Shown: one piece after another, positions 17,028 to 25,788 of the stretch | Position numbering within the stretch: the stretch's first letter is position 1 | Layout: the number at the start of each line of letters is the position of its first letter | Source: an uncultured Bacilli bacterium | GTDB lineage: Bacteria; Bacillota_I; Bacilli_A; RF39; UBA660 | Length of the DNA: 36,194 nucleotides | NCBI GenBank assembly: GCA_947629235.1 | Contig: CANRCX010000015.1 | Coordinates: forward strand, 1-36,194 | Direction: 5' to 3' | The notes under the pieces: generated by a model | Seen by the model: the letters and a program-made list of their open reading frames with translations, nothing else | Told to the model about the DNA's origin: nothing | Database searches by the model: none | Program-made: the position numbers and the translations under genes

Positions 17028-18193
17028 GTAAATCTTCCACCTTTTGAAGGGAATGTTACAAAATTTCTTGGGTTAACTGTTTTGCTTCCATCTTCACCAG
17101 GCATTACCATAAAGTGTAAGTGTGCTCCAGTGGAGCAAGTATCCCATCCACCATTTTTCTTTAGTGTGTAGCCTCCACCACCACTTTTACCAATTACTGT
17201 ATCAATATTAACATAAGCACCCATACTAACATTTATTGCAGATAAATGCATATATCTTGTTCTATATGATTTTCCTTTAATATTATGAAGTATAGTTACT
17301 ATATTACCACCACAACTTGATTTTCTTGTAATACCAACTACTTTACCAGGTGCTGCTGCATAAACATTAGTACCCATAGATACTGCAATATCTATACCAC
17401 TATGTATTTCTCTTCCATGAATTGGACAATTTCTATATCCCCATTCACTTGATATAGTACCACTCTTAGTAGGTCTTACCATTCCAGATGAATTTGGAAT
17501 ATCTGTCATACAAGCAACTAGTTCTTCATCTTCACTACAATCATTTTCTTTATATATTTTTTCGTAATATTCTATTGTTTTCTTTCTTTCTTTTATTTCA
17601 CTAGCAACATCAGTATGTTGATTCTCTAAGTCTTTTAAACTTACATTATATGAAGCTAATTTTTTATCTAATGCATCAATATTACTTTCACTTTCTTTTA
17701 TTTTATCTTGTAGTTCCTTTTGTAATTTTTTATTTTCTTCAATCATATTATACATTTCATCTATTAAATTATCATTATATTCTGTAAGTTCTTCTACTAC
17801 TGCACTTCTATATATAAAATCAGTAAATGATTTTGCTTGAAATACATATTCTAAATATACATTATCACCTTCAGATATTTGTAAAAATGCTAAAAGTGAA
17901 TCAATTTCTTCTTTTTTATTTTCAATTTCTGCATTTAATTCATCTATTTTAATAAGTATTTCTTCTATTTGATTTTCATTTTGCTCAATTAAATCTTCTA
18001 ATTCTTTAATTTCACTTTGAGCAGCTTGAATATTTTTCTGTACATTCTTTTGTCTTTCTACTATAGATGCTTGTTCTGCCTCATCTTTTGCTAATTCTTC
18101 TTTTAAGTGTTTTAATGTTTCTGCATGAGTAACATTAATACTTAAGAAAATACAAAATATAACAAATAAAATTTTATTTATTTTTTTCATCAT
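17015..18193 (-). CDS. Secreted M23 peptidoglycan hydrolase with coiled coil (CwlO/PcsB/EnvC type)
   Basis: Cell-wall endopeptidase worked by FtsEX. Residues 1-25 are a signal peptide ending VTHAE. Residues 27-215 are two long coiled-coil blocks (Glu/Lys/Asn heptads) separated by the hydrophobic FLQISEGDNVYLEYVFQAKSF patch seen in PcsB and CwlO. The LytM domain spans about 237-380 with an intact zinc site: His264 and Asp268 (HSGID), His316 (YMHLS) and His358-x-His360 (HLHF). It is therefore probably an active enzyme and not a degenerate activator as EnvC is. The 4-base overlap with ftsX supports direct partnership. A second Met lies one codon after the first. Confidence 0.93.
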   Translation of the reverse strand: MMKKINKILFVIFCIFLSINVTHAETLKHLKEELAKDEAEQASIVERQKNVQKNIQAAQSEIKELEDLIEQNENQIEEILIKIDELNAEIENKKEEIDSLLAFLQISEGDNVYLEYVFQAKSFTDFIYRSAVVEELTEYNDNLIDEMYNMIEENKKLQKELQDKIKESESNIDALDKKLASYNVSLKDLENQHTDVASEIKERKKTIEYYEKIYKENDCSEDEELVACMTDIPNSSGMVRPTKSGTISSEWGYRNCPIHGREIHSGIDIAVSMGTNVYAAAPGKVVGITRKSSCGGNIVTILHNIKGKSYRTRYMHLSAINVSMGAYVNIDTVIGKSGGGGYTLKKNGGWDTCSTGAHLHFMVMPGEDGSKTVNPRNFVTFPSKGGRFTSRW

Positions 18194-19089
18194 ATTTTTA
18201 AATATTTCCTTACTGCTCTATAACTACCAAATGCTCCAACTAAAACTCCAACTGCAATTAGTACAAGCATAACTATATAAATAATATTAGTAGGATTTAC
18301 AAGTGGAATAATTGCTGTAAATAAATGTCCACCTAATTTATCATATAGATATTGATATCCAAAACAACAAGCAAGTATAGGAATTACTGCTCCAATAAAT
18401 CCAAGAATAATTCCTTCAAAGAAGAATGGTTGTTTAATAAATGCGTTACTAGCACCAACAAGTCTTCTTATTTCAATTTCTCTTCTTCTTGATTGAATTG
18501 TTATTTTAATTGTATTACTAATTAAGAATGCTGTCACAAGTATTAGTGCTATTACAACTACATATGTAATCTTTTTTACTATATCAAATATTTTAATTAA
18601 TTCTTCTACTGATCCTTCACCATATTTAACTAAGTCTACATTTTCTATTTCTTTTATTACATCAGCAGTATCACCAATTGAATTAATATCTTCTACTTTT
18701 ATTAAAAATGTATCTTTAAGTGGATTTGTTTCATCTGTATATTGTGAAAGAATACTTTTAAATACTTCTGATTCATCTTGTATTTCTTCTTTAACTTGAT
18801 TTTTTGAATTAAATTCTATACTTTTAACATTAGATAATTCAGTTATTTTAGATTTTACTTCTTCTATCTCTTCTTCACTTACACCTCTTTTTAAGAATGT
18901 AACTATTGTTAAATCTTTTTCTATTTTAGTAGTAAAATTATTAACATTATATGAAAGGATTAAACTAAATCCTACTAAAATAAGTGTAATAGTTATACAA
19001 GAAATACTTGCAAGAGATAATGAAAAGTTTCTAAATACACCTTTAAATGATTCACTTATATTATTACTTAAAATTCTAAATGCCTTCAT
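18190..19089 (-). CDS. ftsX: Cell division ABC permease FtsX
   Basis: The 299-residue permease has TM1 at about 22-47, a large external domain (about 50-170, where the hydrolase coiled coil docks in this family) and three more membrane segments near 172-194, 220-245 and 264-287. The cytoplasmic ITIQSRRREIEIRRLVGAS loop before TM3 is the FtsX coupling helix. It overlaps ftsE by 14 bases and the hydrolase by 4 bases, which implies coordinated translation of the three parts. With FtsE it transmits ATP binding to wall hydrolysis during division or elongation. Confidence 0.96.
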   Translation of the reverse strand: MKAFRILSNNISESFKGVFRNFSLSLASISCITITLILVGFSLILSYNVNNFTTKIEKDLTIVTFLKRGVSEEEIEEVKSKITELSNVKSIEFNSKNQVKEEIQDESEVFKSILSQYTDETNPLKDTFLIKVEDINSIGDTADVIKEIENVDLVKYGEGSVEELIKIFDIVKKITYVVVIALILVTAFLISNTIKITIQSRRREIEIRRLVGASNAFIKQPFFFEGIILGFIGAVIPILACCFGYQYLYDKLGGHLFTAIIPLVNPTNIIYIVMLVLIAVGVLVGAFGSYRAVRKYLKI

Positions 19090-19774
19090 TTTTATATTTT
19101 CCTTTCATTACATCTTTTGCTATCATTCCATTTTCAATAATAACAACTCTTTTTTTCATTTTATTTACTATTTTTTCATCATGTGTTGCCATTATTATAG
19201 TAGTTCCTAAATCTTCATTAATTGCTTCTATTACTTTCATAATTTCCATAGAAGTTTTAGGGTCTAAATTTCCTGTTGGTTCATCACATATTAAAACTTT
19301 TGGATTATTAACAATTGCTCTTGCTATTGATACTCTTTGTTGTTCACCACCACTTAGTTCATCTGGATAGCTTCTTGTTTTATCTTTTAATCCAACTTGC
19401 TCTATTGCTTTTAATGTTTTCTTTCTAATTTCTTCTTTTTTAAGACCATAAACTTCTAATGCAAAAGCTACATTTTCAAATACTGTTTTTTTAGGTAATA
19501 GTTTATAATCTTGAAAAACTATTCCAAGTTTTCTTCTTAATTTGTATACTTTTCCATTTCTAAGTTTAGCAACATTTACTCCACCAACATAAACTTCACC
19601 TTTTGTTGGACGCTCTTGTCTATATAATAATTTTATCAATGTACTTTTACCACTACCTGAGGCACCTATTACAAAGACAAATTCTCCTTTTGATATATTT
19701 AAGTTAACATCACATAAAGCAGTAACTCCATTAGGATATCTTTTATAAACATTTTTAAGTTCAATTAACTGCAT
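19076..19774 (-). CDS. ftsE: Cell division ATP-binding protein FtsE
   Basis: ABC ATPase of the FtsEX complex. The 232 residues show Walker A GASGSGKSTLIK, the Q-loop VFQDYKLLPKKTVFENVAFAL typical of FtsE, the signature LSGGEQQR, Walker B VLICDEPTGNLDP and the switch MATHDE. A strong AGGAGGA Shine-Dalgarno precedes the ATG at 19774. No convincing -35 element was found upstream, though TATATAAT is present about 25 bases before the start. Confidence 0.97.
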   Translation of the reverse strand: MQLIELKNVYKRYPNGVTALCDVNLNISKGEFVFVIGASGSGKSTLIKLLYRQERPTKGEVYVGGVNVAKLRNGKVYKLRRKLGIVFQDYKLLPKKTVFENVAFALEVYGLKKEEIRKKTLKAIEQVGLKDKTRSYPDELSGGEQQRVSIARAIVNNPKVLICDEPTGNLDPKTSMEIMKVIEAINEDLGTTIIMATHDEKIVNKMKKRVVIIENGMIAKDVMKGKYKNEGI

Positions 19775-19834
19775 ACTTCCTCCTATAAATATTATATATG
19801 ATAATTTTTAGTAATTTATTGACAATATTTTCCT

Positions 19835-20749
19835 TTAATCATCAACATCTATTAATTTTTTTCTTCCTGTTCCACCTAATACTTCATAGCAATCACTTAC
19901 TACTATAAATGCATCTTTATCTATTTCTTTTATTGCACTTTTTAAGAGTGAATATTTTTCTGTTGGAACTACACACATAAGCATTTTACTTCTTTTATGT
20001 GAAAAAGCACCATGAGAATCTAATTCAGTTACACCACTTTCTATTATTTTTATTATAAAATCTTTTACTTCATCTTCTTTAGATGTATTTATAAAGAATG
20101 TTTTTGAATCACTTATTCCAATTAACATTTTATCAACAAGAGAAGTTGATAATACTGTTATTATTAATGAATACATAATAGATGTATAACCAAATGCAAT
20201 TCCACCAAATAATATTACAACTATAGCTATATCTCTTAACACTTGACCAAGTGGCATTTTTTTATAATGTTGTATTACTTTAGCAAGTATACTATTACCA
20301 CCAGTATTAAATCCAGCCATATATACAAGACCTTCTCCAAATCCACCAACAACTCCAGCTGCTAAAACATAAAGTAAAATATTATCAAATGAAAAATTGA
20401 TTAGTTCTGGAATGTCTTGAGTAAAATATACAAATACTGTATATAATGTTGCTCCAATAATACTCATAAGTGAATCTTTTAGTCCTAAAGTAAACAAACT
20501 AATTACAACAAATATAGCATTACCTAATAATATTATTGTGCTTGTATCTAAAGAAGGTATATAATTGTTTATAACTATTGCAAGTCCACCAAGTCCTCCA
20601 CCAACAAAACCATAAGGTACATAAAATAAATTGAATGAAAGAGCTGATATTAAACAACCTATAACAAATAGAAATGATCTTTTAGCTGCTTCTTTTTGTA
20701 CTAATTCTTCTCTAATTTTTTCACTATCAAATCTTTTAAATAACCTCAT
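19835..20749 (-). CDS. YitT-family membrane protein (with DUF2179 domain)
   Basis: The product has about five to six transmembrane helices (residues about 20-205) with the family's glycine motifs (YGFVGGGLGGLAIVI, GVVGGFGEGLVYMAGFNTGGNSILAK), followed by a cytoplasmic DUF2179 domain (about 215-290, FFINTSKEDEVKDFII...GAFSHKRSKMLMCVV...DCYEVLGGTG). Its transported substrate is not established. I prefer the start at 20749 (MRLFKRF) over the track's 20764: GGAGAAG sits 6 bases ahead of it, and the -10 element lies only 4 bases before the upstream ATG, which would be at the transcription start. Confidence 0.93.
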   Translation of the reverse strand: MRLFKRFDSEKIREELVQKEAAKRSFLFVIGCLISALSFNLFYVPYGFVGGGLGGLAIVINNYIPSLDTSTIILLGNAIFVVISLFTLGLKDSLMSIIGATLYTVFVYFTQDIPELINFSFDNILLYVLAAGVVGGFGEGLVYMAGFNTGGNSILAKVIQHYKKMPLGQVLRDIAIVVILFGGIAFGYTSIMYSLIITVLSTSLVDKMLIGISDSKTFFINTSKEDEVKDFIIKIIESGVTELDSHGAFSHKRSKMLMCVVPTEKYSLLKSAIKEIDKDAFIVVSDCYEVLGGTGRKKLIDVDD

Positions 20750-20768
20750 AATATTCTTCTCCATTATG

Positions 20769-20777
20769 ATTATAGCA
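20769..20777 (-). promoter_or_regulatory. Extended -10 promoter of the yitT-like gene
   Basis: Minus-strand TGCTATAAT, an extended -10 (TGn-TATAAT), without a good -35 at 17 bases. It would start transcription near 20762, which fixes the second ATG (20749) as the translation start. Confidence 0.5.
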
Positions 20778-20797
20778 AATTTTTTAATATTTTACCA

Positions 20798-20833
20798 CTA
20801 TAAAAACATATATCTTATTATGATATATGTTTT
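20798..20833 (-). terminator. Terminator of prfB
   Basis: A perfect 12-bp stem AAAACATATATC/GATATATGTTTT with a 7-base loop begins at the prfB stop codon. The U-run on the minus strand is short (TTTTTATA), so efficiency may be modest, but the stem is exact and in the right place. Confidence 0.7.
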
Positions 20834-21917
20834 AGTTAGAACTTCTTAAATATTCTTCTAAAAAGTTTTTAATATCTCCATCTAACACTTTATCCACATT
20901 TGCTGTTTCATAATTAGTTCTTGTATCTTTTACTAAAGTATATGGACACATAACATAACTTCTAATCGCGGATCCAAAGTTAACATCCATAACTTCACCT
21001 TTTAATTCTTTAACTTTATCATTAAATTCATTTTGATTCATAATAAATAATTTTGCTTTTAACATTTCAAGTGCTCGCTCTTTATTCTTAATTTGGCTTC
21101 GCTCAATTTGACAAGATGTAACTATACCAGTAGGTAAATGAGTAATTCTAACGGCTGAATCAGTTGTATTAACACCTTGTCCACCTGCTCCACTTGAACG
21201 ATAAACATCTATTTTTAAATCAGTTTCTTTTATTTCAACATTTAAATTTTTACTTATTTCAGGTGTCACTAATACTGATGCAAATGAAGTATGACGCCTT
21301 GAATTACTATCAAATGGACTAATTCTAACAAGTCTATGAACACCTGTTTCGCCTTTTAAATATCCAAATGGATAGTAACCTTTAACAAGCATTACTACAC
21401 CTTTAATACCAACTTCTTCACCATCATTTTTACTTATAACTTCATATTTATAATCATTCTTTTCAAAAAATCTTGTATACATTCTAAATAACATATTAGC
21501 CCAATCATTACTTTCAGTTCCACCTGCTCCTGAATGTATTTCAACATAAGCATTATTACTATCATATTCACCATTTAAAAATGTTGATAATTTTAATGAA
21601 TTTATACTTGATTCTATACTATTTAATTCACTTTCTAAACTCTTAATATCTTCTTCACTCAAATCAAGATTTAACATTTCACTAACAGTAGTTATACTAT
21701 CACTTAAATTATTGTATTTATTTACAATATCCTTTAAGTTTTTAATTTCTTCTAGTATTTCTTTAGTATTTTGCATAGACCAAAAATCAACTTGCATAGA
21801 AATTTTATCTAGTTCATTTATTCTAGATATTTTATTATCTATATCAAGTTTATTTTTTAAATCTTTAAGTAAATCATTAAATTCATTAATTTTCTTTTCT
21901 ATATCTTTTGTTTCCAT
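20832..21917 (-). CDS. prfB: Peptide chain release factor 2, no programmed frameshift
   Basis: RF2 ends translation at UGA and UAA. The 361 residues carry the SPF codon-recognition motif (RISPFDSNSRRHTS) and the catalytic GGQ (SSGAGGQGVNTTDSAVRITHLPTG). In many bacteria codon ~25 is followed by an in-frame UGA (CTT TGA C) requiring a +1 shift. Here the same place reads AAA CTT GAT ATA, continuous in frame, so the autoregulatory frameshift is absent. The ATG has no recognisable Shine-Dalgarno, and a TTGAAT-N17-TATAAT promoter ends only 7 bases before it, which points to a leaderless mRNA. The N-terminus aligns to RF2 of E. coli within one residue, so the start is credible. Confidence 0.96.
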   Translation of the reverse strand: METKDIEKKINEFNDLLKDLKNKLDIDNKISRINELDKISMQVDFWSMQNTKEILEEIKNLKDIVNKYNNLSDSITTVSEMLNLDLSEEDIKSLESELNSIESSINSLKLSTFLNGEYDSNNAYVEIHSGAGGTESNDWANMLFRMYTRFFEKNDYKYEVISKNDGEEVGIKGVVMLVKGYYPFGYLKGETGVHRLVRISPFDSNSRRHTSFASVLVTPEISKNLNVEIKETDLKIDVYRSSGAGGQGVNTTDSAVRITHLPTGIVTSCQIERSQIKNKERALEMLKAKLFIMNQNEFNDKVKELKGEVMDVNFGSAIRSYVMCPYTLVKDTRTNYETANVDKVLDGDIKNFLEEYLRSSN

Positions 21918-21924
21918 ACATAAA

Positions 21925-21953
21925 ATTATATCAATTTAATTTATTTTATTCAA
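21925..21953 (-). promoter_or_regulatory. prfB promoter, near-leaderless
   Basis: Minus-strand TTGAAT (21953-21948), 17-base spacer, TATAAT (21930-21925). The expected start point (six to seven bases after the -10) falls within about two bases of the prfB ATG at 21917. Confidence 0.6.
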
Positions 21954-21973
21954 CAAAAGAAAAAGACTTTTAA

Positions 21974-22459
21974 TTAAGCAATTATACCAAGTAATTTTCT
22001 TGCATAATTGTCATAATTATTAAAGTCTTTACCACTTTTATTTAAATATTCTATGTATTTTGTAAGCCATTCATCAGCACTAGAAAAACCTACTTGAAAG
22101 TTATTATTTATTTGATTACATAAAAGTACTTCAATATAACTTCTAAGTCCATTACCAGCATTAGTATTTATAAGATCACTAATTACATATTGAAATGTTT
22201 TTTCAGGTGTACTTAACAATTTATCATATTCTTCCCTACTAGCATCAATATAATCATAAGGTATAGATGATTCTTTTGGACCATTATCTACAATTGTATT
22301 AATTAAATCTTCTACTTCCTTAAATTCTTCTTCACTATAATCTCCAAATCTAGTATCAACTACTTCATCATTTTTATTAAATATTAATAAACCAGCAATA
22401 ACAAGTATAACTAACGCAATACATACAATAACTATTATTAATTTATTTTTTTTACTCAT
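21974..22459 (-). CDS. Unrecognised small membrane-anchored extracellular protein
   Basis: I do not recognise this 161-residue protein. From MSKKNKLIIVIVC it has one transmembrane segment (about residues 7-25) and then an acidic, probably helical outer domain (DYSEEEFKEVEDLINTIV, GLRSYIEVLLCNQINNNFQVGFSSADEWLTKYIEYLNKSGKDFNNYDNYARKLLGIIA). GAAAGGAAT lies six bases before the ATG at 22459, so this start is chosen over the track's TTG-like start at 22474. It has its own promoter. Confidence 0.75.
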   Translation of the reverse strand: MSKKNKLIIVIVCIALVILVIAGLLIFNKNDEVVDTRFGDYSEEEFKEVEDLINTIVDNGPKESSIPYDYIDASREEYDKLLSTPEKTFQYVISDLINTNAGNGLRSYIEVLLCNQINNNFQVGFSSADEWLTKYIEYLNKSGKDFNNYDNYARKLLGIIA

Positions 22460-22490
22460 ATTAATTCCTTTCAATAATTTTTACACATTT

Positions 22491-22519
22491 ATTATAGCAT
22501 TAATTTATAAAAAATACAA
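22491..22519 (-). promoter_or_regulatory. Promoter of the 161-residue membrane protein
   Basis: Minus-strand TTGTAT (22519-22514), 17-base spacer, TATAAT (22496-22491), placed in the gap between the 564-residue gene and this one, about 32 bases before the ATG. Confidence 0.6.
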
Positions 22520-22521
22520 AT

Positions 22522-24216
22522 CTACTTAGTTTTTTTAAGTTTATATGTATCTAAAGCAGTAATATTAAAATCATAATTATTATTTATAAATTTTTTTATA
22601 TCTTCAATATTAATTAATTCTAATTTCAAACTAGTTAATTCTCCAGCATATTTTTCATTTTCTTCAAAACTAGATACATATGAATATGCTTTTTCTAATG
22701 AATCTTTATTTTCAGTAATTAAATTATTTAATTTAATATTAATTTCTTCTAATTTTTCTTGATATTCTTTATTATCTTTTTTATTATTTACTAATTTCTT
22801 TAAATCATTATATATATTTTCAACATCAGATAATATAGGTAAATAATCTTCATCTACATGTAATTCACAATATGCTATTATTAAGCAATATAAAATATAT
22901 AACATTAAAGCAATTATTGAAAAAGGAACCATAAGTAAATATTGTGTATCTTTATTAATTTCTGTAACTTCTTTCATATTTTCAAGATCAACGCTAATTT
23001 GATTAATTATTCTAAATGCCTTATTTGTTAAGTGTTCTAAATATACATCATCACCTTCCAAAATATAAATATCTTCTGGTTGAAATAAAGAATTTAAATC
23101 CATAGCATATAATTCTTCTAAAGAAAAATTTTGATAATTACTTAAATCATATTCTGTGACAGTTCTTTTACCTTCAGTGGTTACTGGACCATAATCTAAA
23201 ATATGCAAACTATCATCTGTTGTTGGTTCATATTCTTCTGTTATAGTATATGGTTCTTCATTTAACAAATCGTAATTGGTTTTAGTAGTCATATAAGTTG
23301 TTTCTGTATTACTAGCAGTTAATTTACTAACTTTCCAAGCACCAAAAACAAGACCAACTGCTACTGCAGAATTTATAAATAATCTTATATTATTTCTAAT
23401 TAAACTTAATAATTTTTTCTTTTTATCTATTGGTTTTACTAATTTTTTAAGATTACCATTCAATTCATTTATTGAATTTAAAAAAATACCCATTTCGTTA
23501 TCTATTTCTTCCAAAGCTTTTTTCTTTTTATTTATATTATTATTTACAATAGCCATAATTAATTCGGTATTTGCATAATTTTCATCAAAACCTTTAGAAG
23601 CAATTTCTTTAGCTTTTATACTTACTAATTTATTTTTTTCATCTCTTAAGTCGATTTGTTCAACGTCTCTTCTAACTAATTTATCAATATAAACTTTATC
23701 TACTTCACCTAATTTATTTAGTAGTGCACTATAACAAAATTGTTTCATTTCTTCTTTAATAAATATATAAACAATTTTATAAATTTCTTCTATTACAGGA
23801 CCTTCAACTTCATAATCTAAAGTTTTTGATTTATGTAAATTTTTTAAGACTTGTTCAATTTTCTCACGATATTTAGTAAAATCTTTTTCATCTTTTTGAT
23901 TACTTTCTAAAAATTCTTTAACCAATTTAGCAGTATGATAAGCCATTGCATATATTTCATAATCTAATAATTTTTCATATAATTTATTTAGTTTGTTGAT
24001 AGTATTTGTATATCCTTGTTCTAAAAAAGCTGTTTGACCTAAGGCTAAACTAGGATTTGAAAAATTATAACTCTTTTGAATTTCAGCTTTATTTTCATTA
24101 ATTATTTCTTCCTTAACTCTTATAAATTCATCCATATTAAAACCAATAATTTTTAATTCATTTATTCTTTTATCTACTTTTTCTAAAGTAACATTGTACA
24201 AAATTGCTTTGTCCAT
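22522..24216 (-). CDS. Unrecognised membrane protein with long cytoplasmic helical domains
   Basis: A 564-residue protein of no family known to me. Residues 1-270 are Lys/Glu rich and mostly helical or coiled coil. TM1 lies at about 280-299 and TM2 at about 426-450. Between them are about 125 residues, Thr/Tyr/Glu rich (TETTYMTTKTNYDLLNEE, ILDYGPVTTEGKRTVTEYDLSNY), which should face outward if both long ends are inside. Residues 451-564 return to a helical, coiled-coil pattern (DVENIYNDLKKLVNNKKDNKEYQEKLEEINIKLNNLI). A strong AAAGGGGG ribosome site and a good promoter precede it. The layout resembles a sensor or scaffold across the membrane, but that is speculation. Confidence 0.75.
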   Translation of the reverse strand: MDKAILYNVTLEKVDKRINELKIIGFNMDEFIRVKEEIINENKAEIQKSYNFSNPSLALGQTAFLEQGYTNTINKLNKLYEKLLDYEIYAMAYHTAKLVKEFLESNQKDEKDFTKYREKIEQVLKNLHKSKTLDYEVEGPVIEEIYKIVYIFIKEEMKQFCYSALLNKLGEVDKVYIDKLVRRDVEQIDLRDEKNKLVSIKAKEIASKGFDENYANTELIMAIVNNNINKKKKALEEIDNEMGIFLNSINELNGNLKKLVKPIDKKKKLLSLIRNNIRLFINSAVAVGLVFGAWKVSKLTASNTETTYMTTKTNYDLLNEEPYTITEEYEPTTDDSLHILDYGPVTTEGKRTVTEYDLSNYQNFSLEELYAMDLNSLFQPEDIYILEGDDVYLEHLTNKAFRIINQISVDLENMKEVTEINKDTQYLLMVPFSIIALMLYILYCLIIAYCELHVDEDYLPILSDVENIYNDLKKLVNNKKDNKEYQEKLEEINIKLNNLITENKDSLEKAYSYVSSFEENEKYAGELTSLKLELINIEDIKKFINNNYDFNITALDTYKLKKTK

Positions 24217-24245
24217 AATTAACCCCCTTTAAAAATGTGATTTAG

Positions 24246-24274
24246 ATTATACCATAAAATACTAAAAAAATCAA
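24246..24274 (-). promoter_or_regulatory. Promoter of the 564-residue membrane protein
   Basis: Minus-strand TTGATT (24274-24269), 17-base spacer and an extended -10, TGGTATAAT (TATAAT at 24251-24246). Confidence 0.7.
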
Positions 24275-24295
24275 ACTTTGTAAAAAAAATATATA

Positions 24296-24931
24296 TTAAA
24301 ATTCCTTTTTCATATATATTTTTAATGATATTCTATATGATAAATATACGGTTGCTATAACTATCACAATTGATAATAATATTAAAATATATGGATTTGA
24401 AAATATATATTCAACTAAAGATGAATTTGTAGAATTTAATATTTTAATTAATAATAAAAATAATGCCACAACTCCAAATACTACTGCAAACATAGCCATT
24501 CTAGCTTTCTCTATTCCAAATTTAAATATTATTGGATAAATAATCGCAAGTATTATTAAAGTCACTGCTATTGTCACAATGCTAGTTGCAAATGACATAA
24601 AATTAATTTCTGCATGTTTTACACATAATATCAATAATGAAACAGCAAATGTTACTATTGATAAAACTAATATCATTAATATTGTTGCTATATACTTTGA
24701 TTTTACTGCATTAATTCTACCATTTGGAAAAGAAGTTGAATATGCATTAAAGTTATTATAAGAATCATAACTAAAAGTTGTCGTCATTACACTCATACTT
24801 ACAAATGCAACTATATATGATATATCCATGCCACCACTTATTCCAATAAGTCCATACAAAATCATTAATAAAACTAAAAATTTTAAATTACTTTTAGCTG
24901 TAAATAAATCTTTTTTAATAAAACCTAACAT
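24296..24931 (-). CDS. ABC-2 type transporter permease (ABC_2_5-like)
   Basis: The 211 residues are almost all hydrophobic, with about six helices (segments near 16-32, 34-50, 78-104, 112-135, 142-163 and 180-200). The N-terminus LGFIKKDLFTAKSNLKFL and the following FSYDSYNNFNAYSTSFP match small ABC-2 permeases that pair with YtrA-type operons. It overlaps the ATPase gene by one base, so the two form one exporter; its substrate (often an antibiotic, bacteriocin or lipid) is unknown. Confidence 0.85.
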   Translation of the reverse strand: MLGFIKKDLFTAKSNLKFLVLLMILYGLIGISGGMDISYIVAFVSMSVMTTTFSYDSYNNFNAYSTSFPNGRINAVKSKYIATILMILVLSIVTFAVSLLILCVKHAEINFMSFATSIVTIAVTLIILAIIYPIIFKFGIEKARMAMFAVVFGVVALFLLLIKILNSTNSSLVEYIFSNPYILILLSIVIVIATVYLSYRISLKIYMKKEF

Positions 24932-25788
24932 TATTTCACTCCTTTTACCATTAAAAGCATTAAATCATCTAAAGTTATTTTATCTATAACTTTAATATCA
25001 TACTTTTTCATAAAATCTTTTTTATTTTCAATTAATACTTCATAATCATATTTATTTTTCTTATATCTTAAATAATCTTTTTTATCTATTTTATTAAATT
25101 CTTTTTCATTACATTTAACTACTCCATAAGAATCTAATAGTTCATTTGTAGTTTTAGAAAGTAATATTTCACCATTATTAATAAATGTAATGTAATCTGC
25201 TATATGTTCTAAGTCAGTTGTGATATGGCTTGATAATAATATTGAACAATCTTCATTTTGAATAAAATCTTGAAATATACTTATTATTTCATTTCTTGCT
25301 ATTGGATCTAAATTTGATGTTGGTTCATCTAATATTAGTAGTTTAGGATGATGTGAAATACATACTGCTATTTCTAATTTTTTCTTCATTCCTTTTGATA
25401 ATGTTTTAATTTGTGATTTTTTATCTAGTCCAAAGTCTTTTATATATTTAAAATACAAATCACTATCCCAATTTTTATAAATATCTTTCATTATACTATT
25501 TAAATCATTTATAGTTAATATTTCTGGAAAAAACATATCATCTAAAATTACACCAATGTCTTCTTTAATTTTATTTTCATTTTTAATACTATCTAGTCCA
25601 AATATTTTAATTTCACCTGTATAATCAGTAAGTATTCTTAATATTGATTTTATTGTTGTAGTTTTACCAGCACCATTTTCACCAATAAAACCCATAATCA
25701 TACCTTTTGGTAATTTAAAATTAACATTTTTAAGTTCAAAGTTTTTATATTTTTTACACAAATTTTTAACTTCTAAAATATTTTCCAT
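24931..25788 (-). CDS. ABC transporter ATP-binding protein (YtrB-like)
   Basis: The 285 residues carry Walker A GENGAGKTTTIK, the signature LSKGMKKK (a common variant in drug and lantibiotic exporters), Walker B LLILDEPTSNLDP and the switch LLSSHIT. The C-terminal ~70 residues are a Lys-rich extension ending TLDDLMLLMVKGVK. It is sandwiched between the GntR regulator and the permease with one-base overlaps on both sides, so the three are translated together. Confidence 0.93.
   Translation of the reverse strand: MENILEVKNLCKKYKNFELKNVNFKLPKGMIMGFIGENGAGKTTTIKSILRILTDYTGEIKIFGLDSIKNENKIKEDIGVILDDMFFPEILTINDLNSIMKDIYKNWDSDLYFKYIKDFGLDKKSQIKTLSKGMKKKLEIAVCISHHPKLLILDEPTSNLDPIARNEIISIFQDFIQNEDCSILLSSHITTDLEHIADYITFINNGEILLSKTTNELLDSYGVVKCNEKEFNKIDKKDYLRYKKNKYDYEVLIENKKDFMKKYDIKVIDKITLDDLMLLMVKGVK

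Noticed and set aside
20832-21917. Programmed +1 frameshift in prfB
   Set aside because: The frame is open from ATG to stop; the site reads CTT GAT with no in-frame UGA.
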